A stretch of 64,000 bases of DNA from Liolophura sinensis (Eukaryota; Mollusca; Polyplacophora; Chitonida; Chitonidae): NCBI RefSeq assembly GCF_032854445.1, contig NC_088301.1, positions 3,968,001 to 4,032,000 on the forward strand, given 5' to 3'. The position numbers and the translations under genes were made by a program. The notes under the pieces were generated by a model. That model saw only the letters and a list, made by a program, of their open reading frames with translations, ran no database searches and had not been told where the DNA came from. Below are positions 1 through 11,355 of this stretch, piece by piece (the first letter of the stretch is position 1; every line of letters begins with the position of its first letter).

Positions 1-3000
1 CTGCCTTGTACATGTCTGTATATTTATATCTGTTTATGGTTGTATTTTTGAAGGCCTGAAAATTTTTGCCTGTTTCAAACATTTCTCTTCCCAGTTTGAT
101 ATAGTCTCATTTTGTTTTTCTGGATCATGAGCCTGGAAACATTCAATGCTTGAAAAGAGATTATGTTATTTATTGGTGTGCACGTGTCTGAGTGAGTGAG
201 TGTGATGGTGGGTGGGTGGCTGACTGTCTGAAATGTCAGCTCTATCTGGATATACGAGTGCTCATTCTATATGGAGTAATATATGAAGCATATTATGTGC
301 GTGTAAAACATGAATTACATATTACTGTAAGTCCCCACCATTTGTTATGAAATTAGTTTTTGTTGTTTGATATTTTTTGTTTGTTTTGCACTTACACTGT
401 CACGTGTATGTATTTGTGTGTATATATTGGTCATATTAGTGTTTTCAGATCCAATGTTCTATAGGTGATACATGTAGGAATATATAGATATGTATATCAT
501 CCCCCTCCCCATCAAAGTGCTGCAGTGCAATGTTTAGTTTCTCCCCCTCCCCCTCCCCCCCCCTTTCATTTACCCAAAGTTTCTTGATATATGATTCAAA
601 TTTTGCTTGTCCATGTGATTCGTTTGGAAGGGATGGCTGTCCTTGGCATTACATAGCTGGACAAGACATCGGTCTACTATTCTTCCAAACTGAAGCACAC
701 TTATATACCGCTTAAAGGTGTGATATATGTACATCACTAAGTCAGTGTTGAACTTTTGTCATCCAGTGTCTACCAAACCAAGTTCTTACATACATATAGC
801 TAAAAACCTGGGATGTCAGGTAAGCATTAAAATCTGCTAAAAATTTGACAGAACATCTAAGCAATGAGTGTCTATGTCAGTCCGTGAGCCATTTGAGGAA
901 AACACTATCAGAAAACACGCTACGTAGTACTATTATAGGGGAGAGATGCGGTGGGGTTCATACTTCACACAAAACTTTTATATCTAGTCCAGAGTAAGTT
1001 GTGACTTAACAGGATTGATTTAGTGTTAAAGCAATTTGCAACCCACCTAGATAACGACTCTGTATTGGTTACCATGACAGCAATTTTACAGCGAGTACAA
1101 CACCTGTATGCCGTTGAGTTTACCTGCTGTAATGCTGTTTGAAAGCACCCATACATGCTCTGAAGTTGGCTTGCTGGACCCCTACCATCACTGCCAGTGT
1201 CAGTGGGGTTTATTTATCAGGCCCCAGTGAGTCCATTTTATAATACCTCATTCAGGCTGAATTAACATTTAGAGGGGCTATCCAGAGTGTGAAGTTCAAA
1301 GTTCAGCCAGTGGCACAGCCAAGAAATGCGAAAATCGCTTCTTACATCATGAGAAATGAAAGGCATTTTGTGAATGTTCAGACCAAATTGAGGTAACGTA
1401 AATTGTTGGAGAAGCTAGCCATTTGCAACAATAAGGTTGTGCATGCTGCTTCTCGGAGAAGTTTCAAATTGAACATGTTGAACCTTGACAACATGGACCC
1501 CAGACATGCTCTTTATCAAATGTTGAATGGGAGTATCATGTTATCTTGTAGTCAGCTAATTTATTCTAGACAGAATCAAGTTATTTTATAGTCACAAATG
1601 ACATTAACAAGGCTTAATGACGAAAGCATTAAAAAGTACTAAGTTGAAAAAGGTTTTTTTTTTTTTTTTTTTTTTTTTAAACCTTTGTAAGAAGACGTAC
1701 TATTCGTTTGCTTTCTGAAGGAGCCAAATGTACTTGTAGCAGAGTTGTAAACTAAAACCTCCTGGAGGAGATTGTCTCTAAGCTTTGTTTCTGGCGGGAA
1801 TAGTGCTCAAGATTCTGTGTATATCTGTTAAGATAAGTTAAGATCTAGTCGCATAGAAGCCGAGCAAGAGAGATGTCTGTCAATATATTGAACAATTTGA
1901 GCACACCAGGAGTTTACTTAAACAAGCCTTCAAGTCGTTCAGAAATCTTTATAACGAAAAATAATAATAATAAAAAAAACTTAAAAAGAATGGAGAAATT
2001 GGGAAATTTGGAAATGTCTCTAAGCTGTAATAATTAAAAAGTGGTGCCCTGATAAAATTTATATTTGCAATGGGTCAGTTATTTGGGCTTTCTTGTGGGT
2101 GTAAATTGTTACTACTTGACGATGGATTAAATGTTGCAAAAATCAGACTTTTCCACCAATGTTTTTGTGTTACCTGTAATTCTGGAAAGTTTGTGAATAT
2201 GGGATTCTATTATGTTACGAATTGTTTGGTGGTAATTTTGACCTGATTTAATGAGCTCAGCTTGCATGTAATGCGTTGCACTAACAGCAATGTAACCCAC
2301 CTGTCGTACCTAACATGTACATCAGTGGATTTGAACAGCCTGAGATGTGATGCCTCTCCCAAGGCAAGCTACCTTAAGAACGATTTCTTTGACCAGTTAA
2401 AAAAGTTTTGTTAAAAAAAAAAAAGACATACATTGGTTGGTTGGTTGGTTGGTTGGAAGATGTCACTGAACAGACTGAGCTGTGGTACACTGTTAGATTG
2501 TTGCTGGAGTTGTGGGTTACATAAGATCTGATGTTATTACATTTATCATTAAAAAGGGGAGTTATTATCCTAGTCCAACAGTCGAACATGATAGTTAATG
2601 GTGGATATACGTTCTGTACAGTGTGAGTCACAGATCAATTGTAAATATAGAGGCTGGAGCGTTGCAGGTGGTTTGTCAGTATTCATAAACACTTGACCTA
2701 TGCAGCTGTTCAATATAGGCTAGTCGCTTGTCTCTTTATACAAGTGGACAGAGATCGATCACACAAGTGTCTTAATCTAGATCTATAATCCAATGTAGGC
2801 TTGCTAGTTTCCGTTGGCAGTTTGCTCGAGCTTTGCTGCCAACAAAAATTAGGTCCTATTTTTACTGACAAACAACTTGCTGCGTTGTCACAGGGTTGTA
2901 TATAGTATGATCAGCATGGATTATCCACTCTCATGATCCAGCACAAATGAAGGTATATGTTAATATGTTTGTAGTTACAAATTGATGTTGCTTGCGAAAG

Positions 3001-3031
3001 AATCCATTTCAAAGTGCTATTTTTTGTAACA

Positions 3032-3037
3032 AATAAA
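3032..3037 (+). terminator. Possible polyadenylation signal
   Basis: AATAAA within AAATAAATATGTG. It could serve a plus-strand transcript coming from upstream of the window. No coding sequence is linked to it, so this is a motif call only. Confidence 0.2.
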
Positions 3038-3417
3038 TATGTGAAAGTCGCCAAGTTTTGTTTTAATTTCATGTATCTATTTTAATACTTGAAGTAGTTT
3101 TATGTTATGCAGCTTTAAAAAGCAAGTTCTTTTAAGGTCTTGCAACTGTGTGTAAAGATCAAATTTTGATCTGCTATAAGGGAGACAGGCCTCCGGATAA
3201 AGCTGTGTTTTGTAAAATGTGATTGAAATTATAGAGGAAGGGTAAACGTGTTCCTAATGACCACTTAAGCTCACTTAAAATGACATTCGGGGAACATCTG
3301 AGAATTCGCTGATAAAATGAGAATTTATTTTTCAAATCGAGAATTTGATTTACTGTGTTGCTTGCGGGCTGAAATGTTCGACATTTTCCAAGAGTGACAT
3401 AGTGGTATTAAGCACAT

Positions 3418-3665
3418 TTAAGGTGATAACGATGGTGTAAAATCTGTCCTTGATTGGCAAATACTTATCCCACGTCGCTTACGTGACGCTTCCTCGTGGT
3501 TTGCACCACAAGCAGATGTAGAGAGCATTTGTGGTGGTCGAGCTACTGAACCGGCACTAAATTGTTCTTGTGTGCATCGTCTTGGATGAACGGTGAGTGA
3601 ACTGCGGTGCACAACTGTTGCCAAAAATATCCCGAGGCAAACAACATAACAGATGCAGTTTTCAT
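3418..3665 (-). pseudogene. Possible secreted-peptide ORF with a one-base frame break
   Basis: An ATG at 3665 opens a hydrophobic stretch starting MKTASVMLFASGYF that looks like a signal peptide, but this frame stops after 40 codons. The neighbouring frame is open to the stop at 3418-3420 and encodes a Cys-containing, basic stretch with a possible RKRR processing site. The two frames meet at a run of five T (minus strand) near 3625, so one indel there would separate them. It may be a decayed gene, an assembly error at a homopolymer, or chance. No family is recognised, and no clear downstream splice donor or paralogue is visible. Confidence 0.2.
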
Positions 3666-5068
3666 CTTACAATCGCCGAAGACTATATTATTAAGAGATA
3701 ATGATGTTAATGGAGATGTATTTGGAACATTGTACGGCCTCTAAAGGGGCCCATTTGGCATGTCCTGAATTTTGTTTTATGGTGCGGTAGGTCCTTTTTG
3801 ACAACTGTTTATGTAGGGTTTTGTAGAGCTGTTGTGTTCGAAGTGAGAAACCAAGAACAGCACACCCCAAAGTCCATCGTATTCTGCCTGTCTAGCCGAA
3901 AAGATAACCCAGTCAACAGCGTGTAGGGTTTTCAGGGCAAGCTAACAAACTCGTCTCACATGTTGTTCTATGCACGTCAGCCCTAAAGTCAGATCAGTCT
4001 GCAGGTCGTCAAGTTCTTTTAGTCCCGTCGGTTTCTCGATCCCCATGGCAGGTCAAACTAGGCTAACAGAAATTCCTGAGCCGACTTGGTGTTCCAGGCC
4101 GCATGTTCAGCGAACTGTTGAGATTTTCTGCGTGTTCACTGTGCTGTGACCCCATTCTCACAGCTCCAAATGAGTCTGCAGCCTGTCTGGGCGATCTAGT
4201 CCCGCGACGTCCGTTGGCTACAAGTATAAGCTCGCGTGTAAATAAACGCCATTTCTCTTTTGTCCGTTAATCTACTTGCTAGGGGAGTTTTGTCCCTTGG
4301 ACGAAAAATGGCTGCCCATGGGGTTAGAGATACTACTTTGAAATCAGAACGTCGTCCAAACTGACTACTAGAGGGACACGGATTTGAATGAAGCAGAACT
4401 TGTCTGCCATTGAATTGCGAAGTTATGAGTCATTTGTATCACGCGAGGTCCAGCTATTTTAATCGCCCTGTTGCAAGATCCTTCTGCGCTGTTTAACACC
4501 GAAGAATAATCCTGTCCACACATACGATATGGATTCACCAGCCATAATTGCAAGGGCACAGTGACAGTGATGATTTAAGCCTTTAGAAGTGGGCCTATCA
4601 CCAACTCTTATCGTTGTTATTATAGTTACGTTAGAAACATACATTAAAAACAATAAGGCATTTCTGATCAATCATTTATTTTGTCTACAACATTTGAGAT
4701 GGTGAAAGTTACTCCTTAATAAGGGTCTAATTGTAGCCCCTACTCAAAGAGCTATTCCAGTGTCAAGACGTACCATAAAAAGCAGAATTAAAAGATCGCG
4801 ATAGAATCTATTATTTTCCTATCTTGTAAAAAAAAAAAAAAAATTGCACTGATTGTATTGAAACTGCTTCTAGTTTCGGAGGATAATGCCGATTCAAAAT
4901 TTTTTTGTCATTTCCAATTTTGCCTTGTGCGAGGTCATTCAAGAACATTGGCAGCTAACGTTACCCGTCGCTGATGTACAGCCACAAATGATATCGTACT
5001 TTCAAACGCACCTGACATCATTATTATGTCACGTCGAAATTTTTTTACAGAAACTGCTGAACATTTTG

Positions 5069-5323
5069 CTTTTGATTTATTTATTTATTTGATTGGTGTT
5101 TCACGCTGTACTCAATATTTCACTTATACGACGGCGGCAGGAAACTGGACAGAGCACGGGGGAAACACATGACCATCTGCATGCTGCTGACTGACCGTCG
5201 TACGTACGGCTGGAGAGGAAACCAGCAGGAGTTGGACTTGAACTCACAGTGACCACATTAGTGAGAGGTTCCTGGGTCATTGCGCTTTGCTAGTGGGCTA
5301 ACCAGCTGAGCCACGGAGGCCCC
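5069..5323 (-). repeat. tRNA-derived SINE, family A
   Basis: Read on the minus strand it begins ggggcctccgtggctcag (tRNA-like A-box region), has a B-box-like gagttcaagtcc, and ends at aacaccaatcaaataaataaa. It is a diverged full-length copy; the part corresponding to cggccagcattatggtggg is shortened. A 7-bp CATTTTG at 5062-5068 and 5324-5330 may be the target-site duplication. Confidence 0.8.
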
Positions 5324-5330
5324 CATTTTG

Positions 5331-6633
5331 TATTTGAGGACCCTTCACTCATATTTAGTTAAACAGTGTTATTCGTCGTAAATCTTTTGAATCTTGAAGT
5401 AAAGTGCAGCCCACATGGCCAGAGGAACCCTTCGATTCAATTTGTTGTAATATTATCACACTTTCCATCTAAGAGGGTTTGTCATGTTGTAGTCTTGCTT
5501 CCAGCTGGAGTTATGTCCCCTTCGCAACTGGCTTTGCTGCTGGAAACAGGGCCATGAGTTGACAGTCTTTGAAACATGTCAAATTGTTGGAAAGAGAATA
5601 GTCTGTTTGATGAAGATGAATCGTGCTATAAAGAAGCAAAGGTGCTAACTACAAGATAATCATCAATCAACTAATGCTATTAACTCTGAACTAGTTGTAA
5701 CTTTGTAACTCTAAACATGCTCTTAGTCCTGTCAGTAGAGCACAATTACAAGCTGGTCCTTGATCTGTTTGCATCACAGATGAGGCAAGACAGTCCATTA
5801 TGTCCTCCTATATCTGGTACTGCATACATGTACATTTCTGAGGTTTACTGAACATGCACCCATGCACGACGGACACACAGATGGTGAGACAAGCAGACCG
5901 AAATTAAACTCCATCCCAAATCATATCCCTCTGCCACGTATATTCATACTTGTCTTTTACTTCCTTGCTCATCAACTGCGGTTTTACGAATAGGAATGCA
6001 TGTTAATCAGGAGACACTCACATGTATACCTTTTTTCTCAACTTTTTATTTTCCTTATGTTATATGTATACATAAACCCAAGACGAATCGTCTCAAAAGT
6101 GTGTCAGTCACGTAAAGAAAAAAATGCTGAAAAAAACACAACAATTATTTGGCAATATGTACAGCTTACTTCACAACAAAAGTCAAAAAATTAACAAAAA
6201 AGAAAAAATTAATTAATAAAAGAGGAAAATACGTTAACCATTAACTGTTTCAAGATTCATAAAGATGGTAGAAAAACCTTTTATTACTGGTTACATTTTT
6301 GCAGGGAAAGTTCATGAAGGGCATTCATATTGGCTAAAAAAATAATTTCAAGGCATAAACCCAAATGAAAACAGAGCAGAAATTTACTTATTTACTAAAA
6401 CATGTTACATGGTGAAGTCATAGAATTAAAGTCACCTAATTAACTTGTAAGAAATATAAAAATACTATATGCATCAACAAGTCAGTAAAAAATCCAGCTG
6501 ATCAATTTCAAAATATGGATTTTCTTTCAGCTTTTCTGCAACAAATGCTCCTATAAACAACAACCTCTACTATACCTCATCTGAAAATCACACCATAGAT
6601 CACAATTACATACCTGTAGCAATGTATTATGTA
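5331..6633. other. No gene seen
   Basis: AT-rich sequence with short unrelated ORFs of 60-65 codons, none with a recognisable domain or splice context. Confidence 0.5.
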
Positions 6634-6820
6634 AGCACGGTATGAGTGAGTGAGTGAGTGAGTGCTTGGGGTTTAACACGTTGACTGCTGGCTGATATGA
6701 CCATAATGGGTCAAATAGGCCAAGCATGGATTATGATACATACTATCCTAGTATTCAATTTCCACATACTGAAACCAGTGACAGTTTTCATAATAACCAC
6801 AGAAAGGGGAATTCCCTTAT

Positions 6821-6836
6821 GACGAGTTTACTCGTC
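6821..6836. repeat. piggyBac left subterminal palindrome
   Basis: GACGAGTTTACTCGTC, a near-perfect 16-bp palindrome matching the right-end palindromes. Related shorter versions follow at 6878-6890 (GAGATATCTC core) and about 6895-6906. These are likely transposase recognition or subterminal sites, since internal repeats near the ends are typical of this superfamily. Confidence 0.7.
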
Positions 6837-7160
6837 ATGTGGCACTATGATGAGCGAAAGACGCTCTCACTGCCAGTGACGAGATATCTCGCTGCGAGAT
6901 AACTCGCGCTTGGCAAATACGAATGACTCCGCTTGCCACACCGCCAGCTGACGATATATATCGCATGAGGAATAAACCATCTCAGATCTATTTATTACAT
7001 AGGTTACCTAATTGTTTATACAGTAAGCCCAAATACTTCTTGGATTTAGCTTACGTGTTCAAGGCTACTCGTACATTGCTCATTTGCTGTGAGGTATTAC
7101 ATCACTTCCTGTGGTTTTGTAAGTTTTCACGTGGTGTCTGAAGTTCAGAGAGCGGTAAAG

Positions 7161-8969
7161 ATGGCTGTGTGGAACGCAGAACAGGTCGCGAATCTATTGA
7201 TGTGTGAGTCTTCCGATGATGGTGGGAACGAATCATCCGTTGTTGACTCAGAAGACAGTGAGTTTCGTATTTCAAGCAGTGGTGGAGAGGATCCTACAGT
7301 TTCTTTGGAAACAGAAAGTACCGACAGTGAAAACAGAACGTACGTAACACGTGGTCGATCGAGGGCTAGAGGTCGGCGCGTGAGAACACGTGGTGGTGGA
7401 GTTAGGACCCGGGGCGGAAGCCGTGGAGTGTGTGTAACACCCAACCGATCGAGATCTGTAAGTCCTCAACCCAGACGAACCAGGGCAATTCATGTTCCAC
7501 ACCATGACTGGACCGAGGTGGCGCAAGACCCTCCAGATTTCCCATTTACCCAGACACCGGGGCTAATCAACCCTGTACCAAATGGGTCACCTGCAGAATT
7601 GTTTGAATTATTTGTAACTCCAGAACTTATTGATACGATGGTGACAGAAACAAACCGGTATGCTGCAGCAGAAATAAATAAACAGCGCCCACTACGCAGG
7701 CATTCCCGTTTGAATGACTGGCGTGACACTAATGCAGTGGAAATGAAAAAGTTTCTGGCACTCTTACTTCACATGGGCCCCGTCTCGCTGCCCACGATAG
7801 AGCATTACTGGAGTACAAACAATTTATACAAAAACACTCTGTTTGGCAGTATCATGAGCCGCAACAGATTCCAACTTCTGCTTCGCTTTTGGCATTTTAC
7901 AGATAATGCGAACGCAGATGCCACAGATCGTTTGTATAAATTGAGACCTGTATTAGAACATTTCAACCATACTATGGACAGGATATATTATCCAAGGAAA
8001 GAACTCAGCATTGATGAATCAATGGTATTGTGGCGAGGGAGGCTGGTTTTCAGGCAGTATATAAAAAACAAACGTCACAAGTATGGTATAAAACTGTATG
8101 AGTTGTGTGAATCACGAGGGCTAGTTCTGAGGATTCGTGTTTACACGGGCACAGCTATCGATGACGACATGAACATGGGACAGTCAGGTGCTATTGTCAT
8201 GAAACTGTTGGACGGATTTCTGGATAAAGTACATGTTGTTTTCACAGACAACTATTATAATTCTGTGGGACTTGTAAAAAGGCTATCTAACCGATCTACT
8301 TACATTTGTGGCACACTTCGCTTTGATCGTAAGGAGAATCCAAAGGAAGTTGCAAGTAAAAAGCTGAAAAAAGGTGAACATGCTTGGAAACGTTCTGAAA
8401 GCGTTGTAGTATGCAAGTGGAAAGATAAGCGTGATGTGTTGACAATAAGTAACATGCACAGGGTCGAAATGATCAATGTAGTAAATCGCCGAGAGCAGAT
8501 GTCTATCAAACCAAATATAGTGCAAGATTACAATGACGGTATGTCGGGTGTTGACACATCGGATCAAATGCTATCGTACTATTCTGGCCTTAGGAAGACA
8601 CTCCGATGGTACAAGAAAATGGGACTTCATATTCTCGAGGTTTGCGTAATAAATGCTCACATCCTGCACTCTGATAACAATCCTGCAAACGCAATGAAAC
8701 TCCTGGAATTCAGGGAAGCTGTGACAACCCATCTCCTCGGTGACTCGTTGAATGTGATTCCCGCGGCAGGACCTAGCCCAACATCCCAATCATCGTTCCA
8801 TTACTTGGAGCACTTGCCCGCCACAGAGAAGAAGGAACGCCCCACGAAGAGGTGCAGAATTTGTAGCATGCAAGGCTTGCGAAGAGAAACTCGGTACATT
8901 TGTGCTGAGTGTCCTGACAAACCGGCACTTTGTGTAGAACCGTGCTTTAGGCAACATCATGTAAATTAG
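7161..8969 (+). CDS. piggyBac transposase
   Basis: A 602-residue DDE-type transposase that would cut and paste the element at TTAA sites in the nucleus. The start chosen is the first ATG; the frame is open for 24 codons upstream but without ATG. The N-terminus is acidic and Ser-rich (about 15-60), then Arg/Gly-rich (about 64-110), plausibly DNA or RNA binding or nuclear import. The DDE_Tnp_1_7 catalytic domain covers about 140-510. Candidate catalytic aspartates are D285 (SIDESM), D363 (FTDNYY) and D465 (GVDTSDQ); their 78 and 102 spacing matches the cabbage looper piggyBac triad. A Cys/His-rich C-terminal zinc-binding domain (CRIC, CAEC, C/H to residue 600) completes the protein. No stop or frameshift is present and the length is normal for the family. 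Confidence 0.96.
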   Translation: MAVWNAEQVANLLMCESSDDGGNESSVVDSEDSEFRISSSGGEDPTVSLETESTDSENRTYVTRGRSRARGRRVRTRGGGVRTRGGSRGVCVTPNRSRSVSPQPRRTRAIHVPHHDWTEVAQDPPDFPFTQTPGLINPVPNGSPAELFELFVTPELIDTMVTETNRYAAAEINKQRPLRRHSRLNDWRDTNAVEMKKFLALLLHMGPVSLPTIEHYWSTNNLYKNTLFGSIMSRNRFQLLLRFWHFTDNANADATDRLYKLRPVLEHFNHTMDRIYYPRKELSIDESMVLWRGRLVFRQYIKNKRHKYGIKLYELCESRGLVLRIRVYTGTAIDDDMNMGQSGAIVMKLLDGFLDKVHVVFTDNYYNSVGLVKRLSNRSTYICGTLRFDRKENPKEVASKKLKKGEHAWKRSESVVVCKWKDKRDVLTISNMHRVEMINVVNRREQMSIKPNIVQDYNDGMSGVDTSDQMLSYYSGLRKTLRWYKKMGLHILEVCVINAHILHSDNNPANAMKLLEFREAVTTHLLGDSLNVIPAAGPSPTSQSSFHYLEHLPATEKKERPTKRCRICSMQGLRRETRYICAECPDKPALCVEPCFRQHHVN

Positions 8970-9202
8970 GGACCTTCAGCACGACATTGACAGTTCTTGA
9001 AATTGCTATCAGTGAGCACTTATTCCGCAGTGGTCAAGATACATTTGTAGTTACTTATGACTGGTTTTATTTTATAATTTCAACATATGTATGTGCTTTC
9101 CTCTCGAGCCCAGCTGGCTCTGTAAATATAAGTTTCTTTTTTGATTTTAGGCACGGGGTTAGTGCCACGTGGTCCAACTTTCGTCACATCGGTATGTGAA
9201 AT

Positions 9203-9208
9203 AATAAA
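9203..9208 (+). terminator. Polyadenylation signal of the transposase
   Basis: AATAAA 234 bases after the stop codon and still inside the element, in GAAATAATAAAGAAAG. Position and context fit the transposase mRNA 3' end. Confidence 0.5.
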
Positions 9209-9343
9209 GAAAGATGGCGATTGTTTCAGACGTACACTATATTGTTGTTTTATTTATTCATCAAACAAAAGAATAATGCCAAAACTATGCGTCTAATTCA
9301 CAATATAGGCTATAAACCGAGTTTTTGGTGAGCCATACTTTTT

Positions 9344-9402
9344 GACGAGTTAACTCGTCCATGGCAGAATACGGGTCACCCATGACGACGAGATAACTCG
9401 TC
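9344..9402. repeat. piggyBac right subterminal palindromes
   Basis: Two copies: GACGAGTTAACTCGTC at 9344-9359 (perfect 16-bp palindrome, with TTAA at its centre) and GACGAGATAACTCGTC at 9387-9402 (one mismatch pair). A TGGCAG motif follows each copy at about 9362-9367 and 9405-9410, so palindrome plus TGGCAG forms a repeated module leading into the terminal repeat. Confidence 0.75.
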
Positions 9403-9443
9403 CTTGGCAGTCAACGTGTTAACTTGAGCACGGTATGAATCTT

Positions 9444-9449
<6 letters not shown>

Positions 9450-9482
<33 letters not shown>
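9450..9482. repeat. (TA)n microsatellite
   Basis: About 15 TA dinucleotides immediately downstream of the piggyBac/SINE insertion. Confidence 0.9.
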
Positions 9483-9487
<5 letters not shown>

Positions 9488-9930
9488 CTAAACCAAGGTA
9501 AAAAAATGTCTTCATTGGTAAAACACCTGTTAAAAACAACTGAAAAGACTGAAAAATCGGTAAAACAAGACCAACATTTTGTAAAAATTTTACTTCACCG
9601 GAAAGTATTTGCCTGCATCATGAAAGTTAGGAAAGCTTTACAGGAGACGACTGACAGGTTTCCAGGCAAGGGAGGTTACTCTCGTCGCCAAACTGTGACC
9701 AGTGTCTGGTGTCTACCCGATGACAGTTCATACTCGATGCTCTTGGAATCTGCGTAATGCAACCTACAATGATAATTATTCTGACAGCTTAATCACTAGA
9801 CACATTTGGAAGATAAACTTAAGACTCCAGGGTATCATTTCCCAGGAATGGGAGGTGGAGCTGGGGGTGCCTTGATAGGTGGGTGAGGGGTGGCTACATC
9901 GAAAGCAAAGACAATATAAGTGGTATATAT

Positions 9931-10265
9931 CCTTGGGGCTTAAAGTCGTATTTTTTTTTTCAGTCATATGACGACGAGGAGTCATTATAGGTGTGTGTAC
10001 TCAGATTGTGGCTTCCTGTCACAGGGCAAGTCCATGCCCAAAGTGCTTCTGCCACAGAAGCATCATGCCCATGACACCACACATGATACCCCACCCTGTC
10101 ACATTATACTGACACGGGGCCAACTAGTCAGGTTTCCTTGCTCTAACCTGTCAGTGCTGAATGCCAAGCGAGCCAAGTACCATTTTTAAAGTCTTTGGTA
10201 TGACCCAACCCGACCCGGGTTTGATACTGAGGACTCCTGACGCTGCAACCATTTGGCATCTGAAG
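9931..10265 (-). repeat. tRNA-derived SINE, family B
   Basis: Reading the minus strand, the body has gccaagcgaggaagc-like and tcagtataatgtgacaggg-like blocks and ends in cgacgtcatatgactgaaaaa followed by a tail. It matches the plus-strand copy at 20902-21240 in block order. The tRNA-like head near 10200-10260 is diverged, so the outer edge is approximate. Confidence 0.65.
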
Positions 10266-10479
10266 CGGTCCCTTTATGAGGAAGATTCAAACATTCAAAA
10301 GGAAGATCTGACACCAGACCATGCATTCAGCCGAAATCACAGGTCTGTTAATAATAATAATAATAAACATTACTGACAGAGGGTTATAATAAATACTCAG
10401 TCATCAACACTAGCTGATCTTTCCTGAGGCCATCTTACTCACACACTCACACAAACTTTCACTGTTATAACGATTTACA

Positions 10480-11355
10480 GCCAAGTAAGTACCAGGTACA
10501 TAACAGCTGAGTAAGCACAAGGTAAATAATAGCTGAGTAAGTACCAGGTACAAAAGAGCCGGGTAAGCACCAGGTTTATAATAGCTGAGTGACAGGTATA
10601 TAATAATTGAGTAAGCACCAGGTATATATTAGCCGAGTAAGTACCAGGTATATAATAGCTGAGTAAGCACCAGGTACATAATAGCCGAGTAAGCATCAGG
10701 TATATAATAGTTGAGTGAGCACCAGGTATATAATAGCCGATTAAGAAACAGGTATATAAGAGCCGAGTAAGCACCAGGCATATAATAGCTGAGTGAGCAC
10801 CAGGTATATAATAGCCGAGTAAGAACCAGGTATATAATAGCCGAGTGAGCACCAGGTATATAATAGCCGATTAAGAAACAGGTATACAAGAGCCGAGTAA
10901 GCACCAGGCATATGATAGCCGGGTAAGTACTAGGTATACAATAGCTGAGTAAGTATCAGGTATATAATAGCCGAGTAAGAAACAGGTATATAATAGCCGA
11001 GTAAGAACCAGGTATAGCCGAGTGAGCACCAGGTATATAATAGCCGAGTGAGCACCAGGTATATAATAGCCGAGTGAACACCAGGTATACAATAGCTGAG
11101 TGAGCACCAGGTATGTAATAGCCGGGTAAGCACCAGGTATACAATAGCTGAGTGAGCACCAGGTATATAATAGCCGAGTGAGCACCAGGTATGTAATAGC
11201 CGGGTAAGCACCAGGTATACAATAGCTGAGTGAGCACCAGGTATGTGATAGCCGGGTAAGTACCAGGTATACAATAGCTGAGTGAGCACCAGGTATGTAA
11301 TAGTCGGGTAAGTACCAGGTATACAATAACTGAGTAAGTACCAGGTTTATAATAG
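10480..11355. repeat. 26-bp minisatellite (about 33 copies)
   Basis: The plus-strand unit is like gagtgagcaccaggtatata followed by atagcc, 26 bp, with some shortened units. On the minus strand the unit has no stop codon in any frame, so three units give a 26-residue period and all three minus frames stay open for long stretches. The last ovoA exon runs into it. Confidence 0.97.

Larger units (their letters stand above)
1..5060. other. No confident gene; possible 3'UTR-like sequence
   Basis: AT-rich non-coding sequence. I see only short chance ORFs, a C-rich tract near 541-564, a T run at about 1653-1678, a (TTGG)n tract near 2433-2455 and an AATAAA at 3032-3037. The AATAAA could end a plus-strand 3'UTR that begins before the window, but no coding exon supports this. 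The only ORF worth noting is listed at 3418-3665. Confidence 0.5.
6673..9422 (+). mobile_element. Complete piggyBac DNA transposon
   Basis: TTAA duplications at 6673-6676 and 9419-9422 bracket a 2742-bp element. Its ends are a perfect 12-bp inverted repeat, CACGTTGACTGC at 6677-6688 and its complement at 9407-9418. TTAA target choice defines the piggyBac superfamily. The single uninterrupted transposase ORF is in forward orientation. Inside the ends are palindromes of the GACGAGTTAACTCGTC type at 6821-6836, 9344-9359 and 9387-9402. Intact ends, intact target duplications and an intact ORF argue that it is young and perhaps still mobile; activity itself is inference. Confidence 0.95.
6634..9438 (-). 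repeat. SINE tail fragment split by piggyBac
   Basis: The 12-bp direct repeat AGCACGGTATGA occurs at 6634-6645 and 9427-9438. Between the copies, once piggyBac and one TTAA are removed, about 35 bp remain: gtgagtgagtgcttggggtttaa. This is the reverse complement of the tail of the SINE family seen at 20902-21240, which ends gttaaacttcaagcactcactcactcac. So a short, 5'-truncated SINE inserted first with a 12-bp duplication, and piggyBac later used the TTAA in its tail. Confidence 0.7.

Noticed and set aside
10475-11289. Several overlapping minus-strand ORFs in the 26-bp array as separate genes
   Set aside because: The repeat has no stop in any minus frame; only the frame continuing from ovoA exon 18 has outside support.
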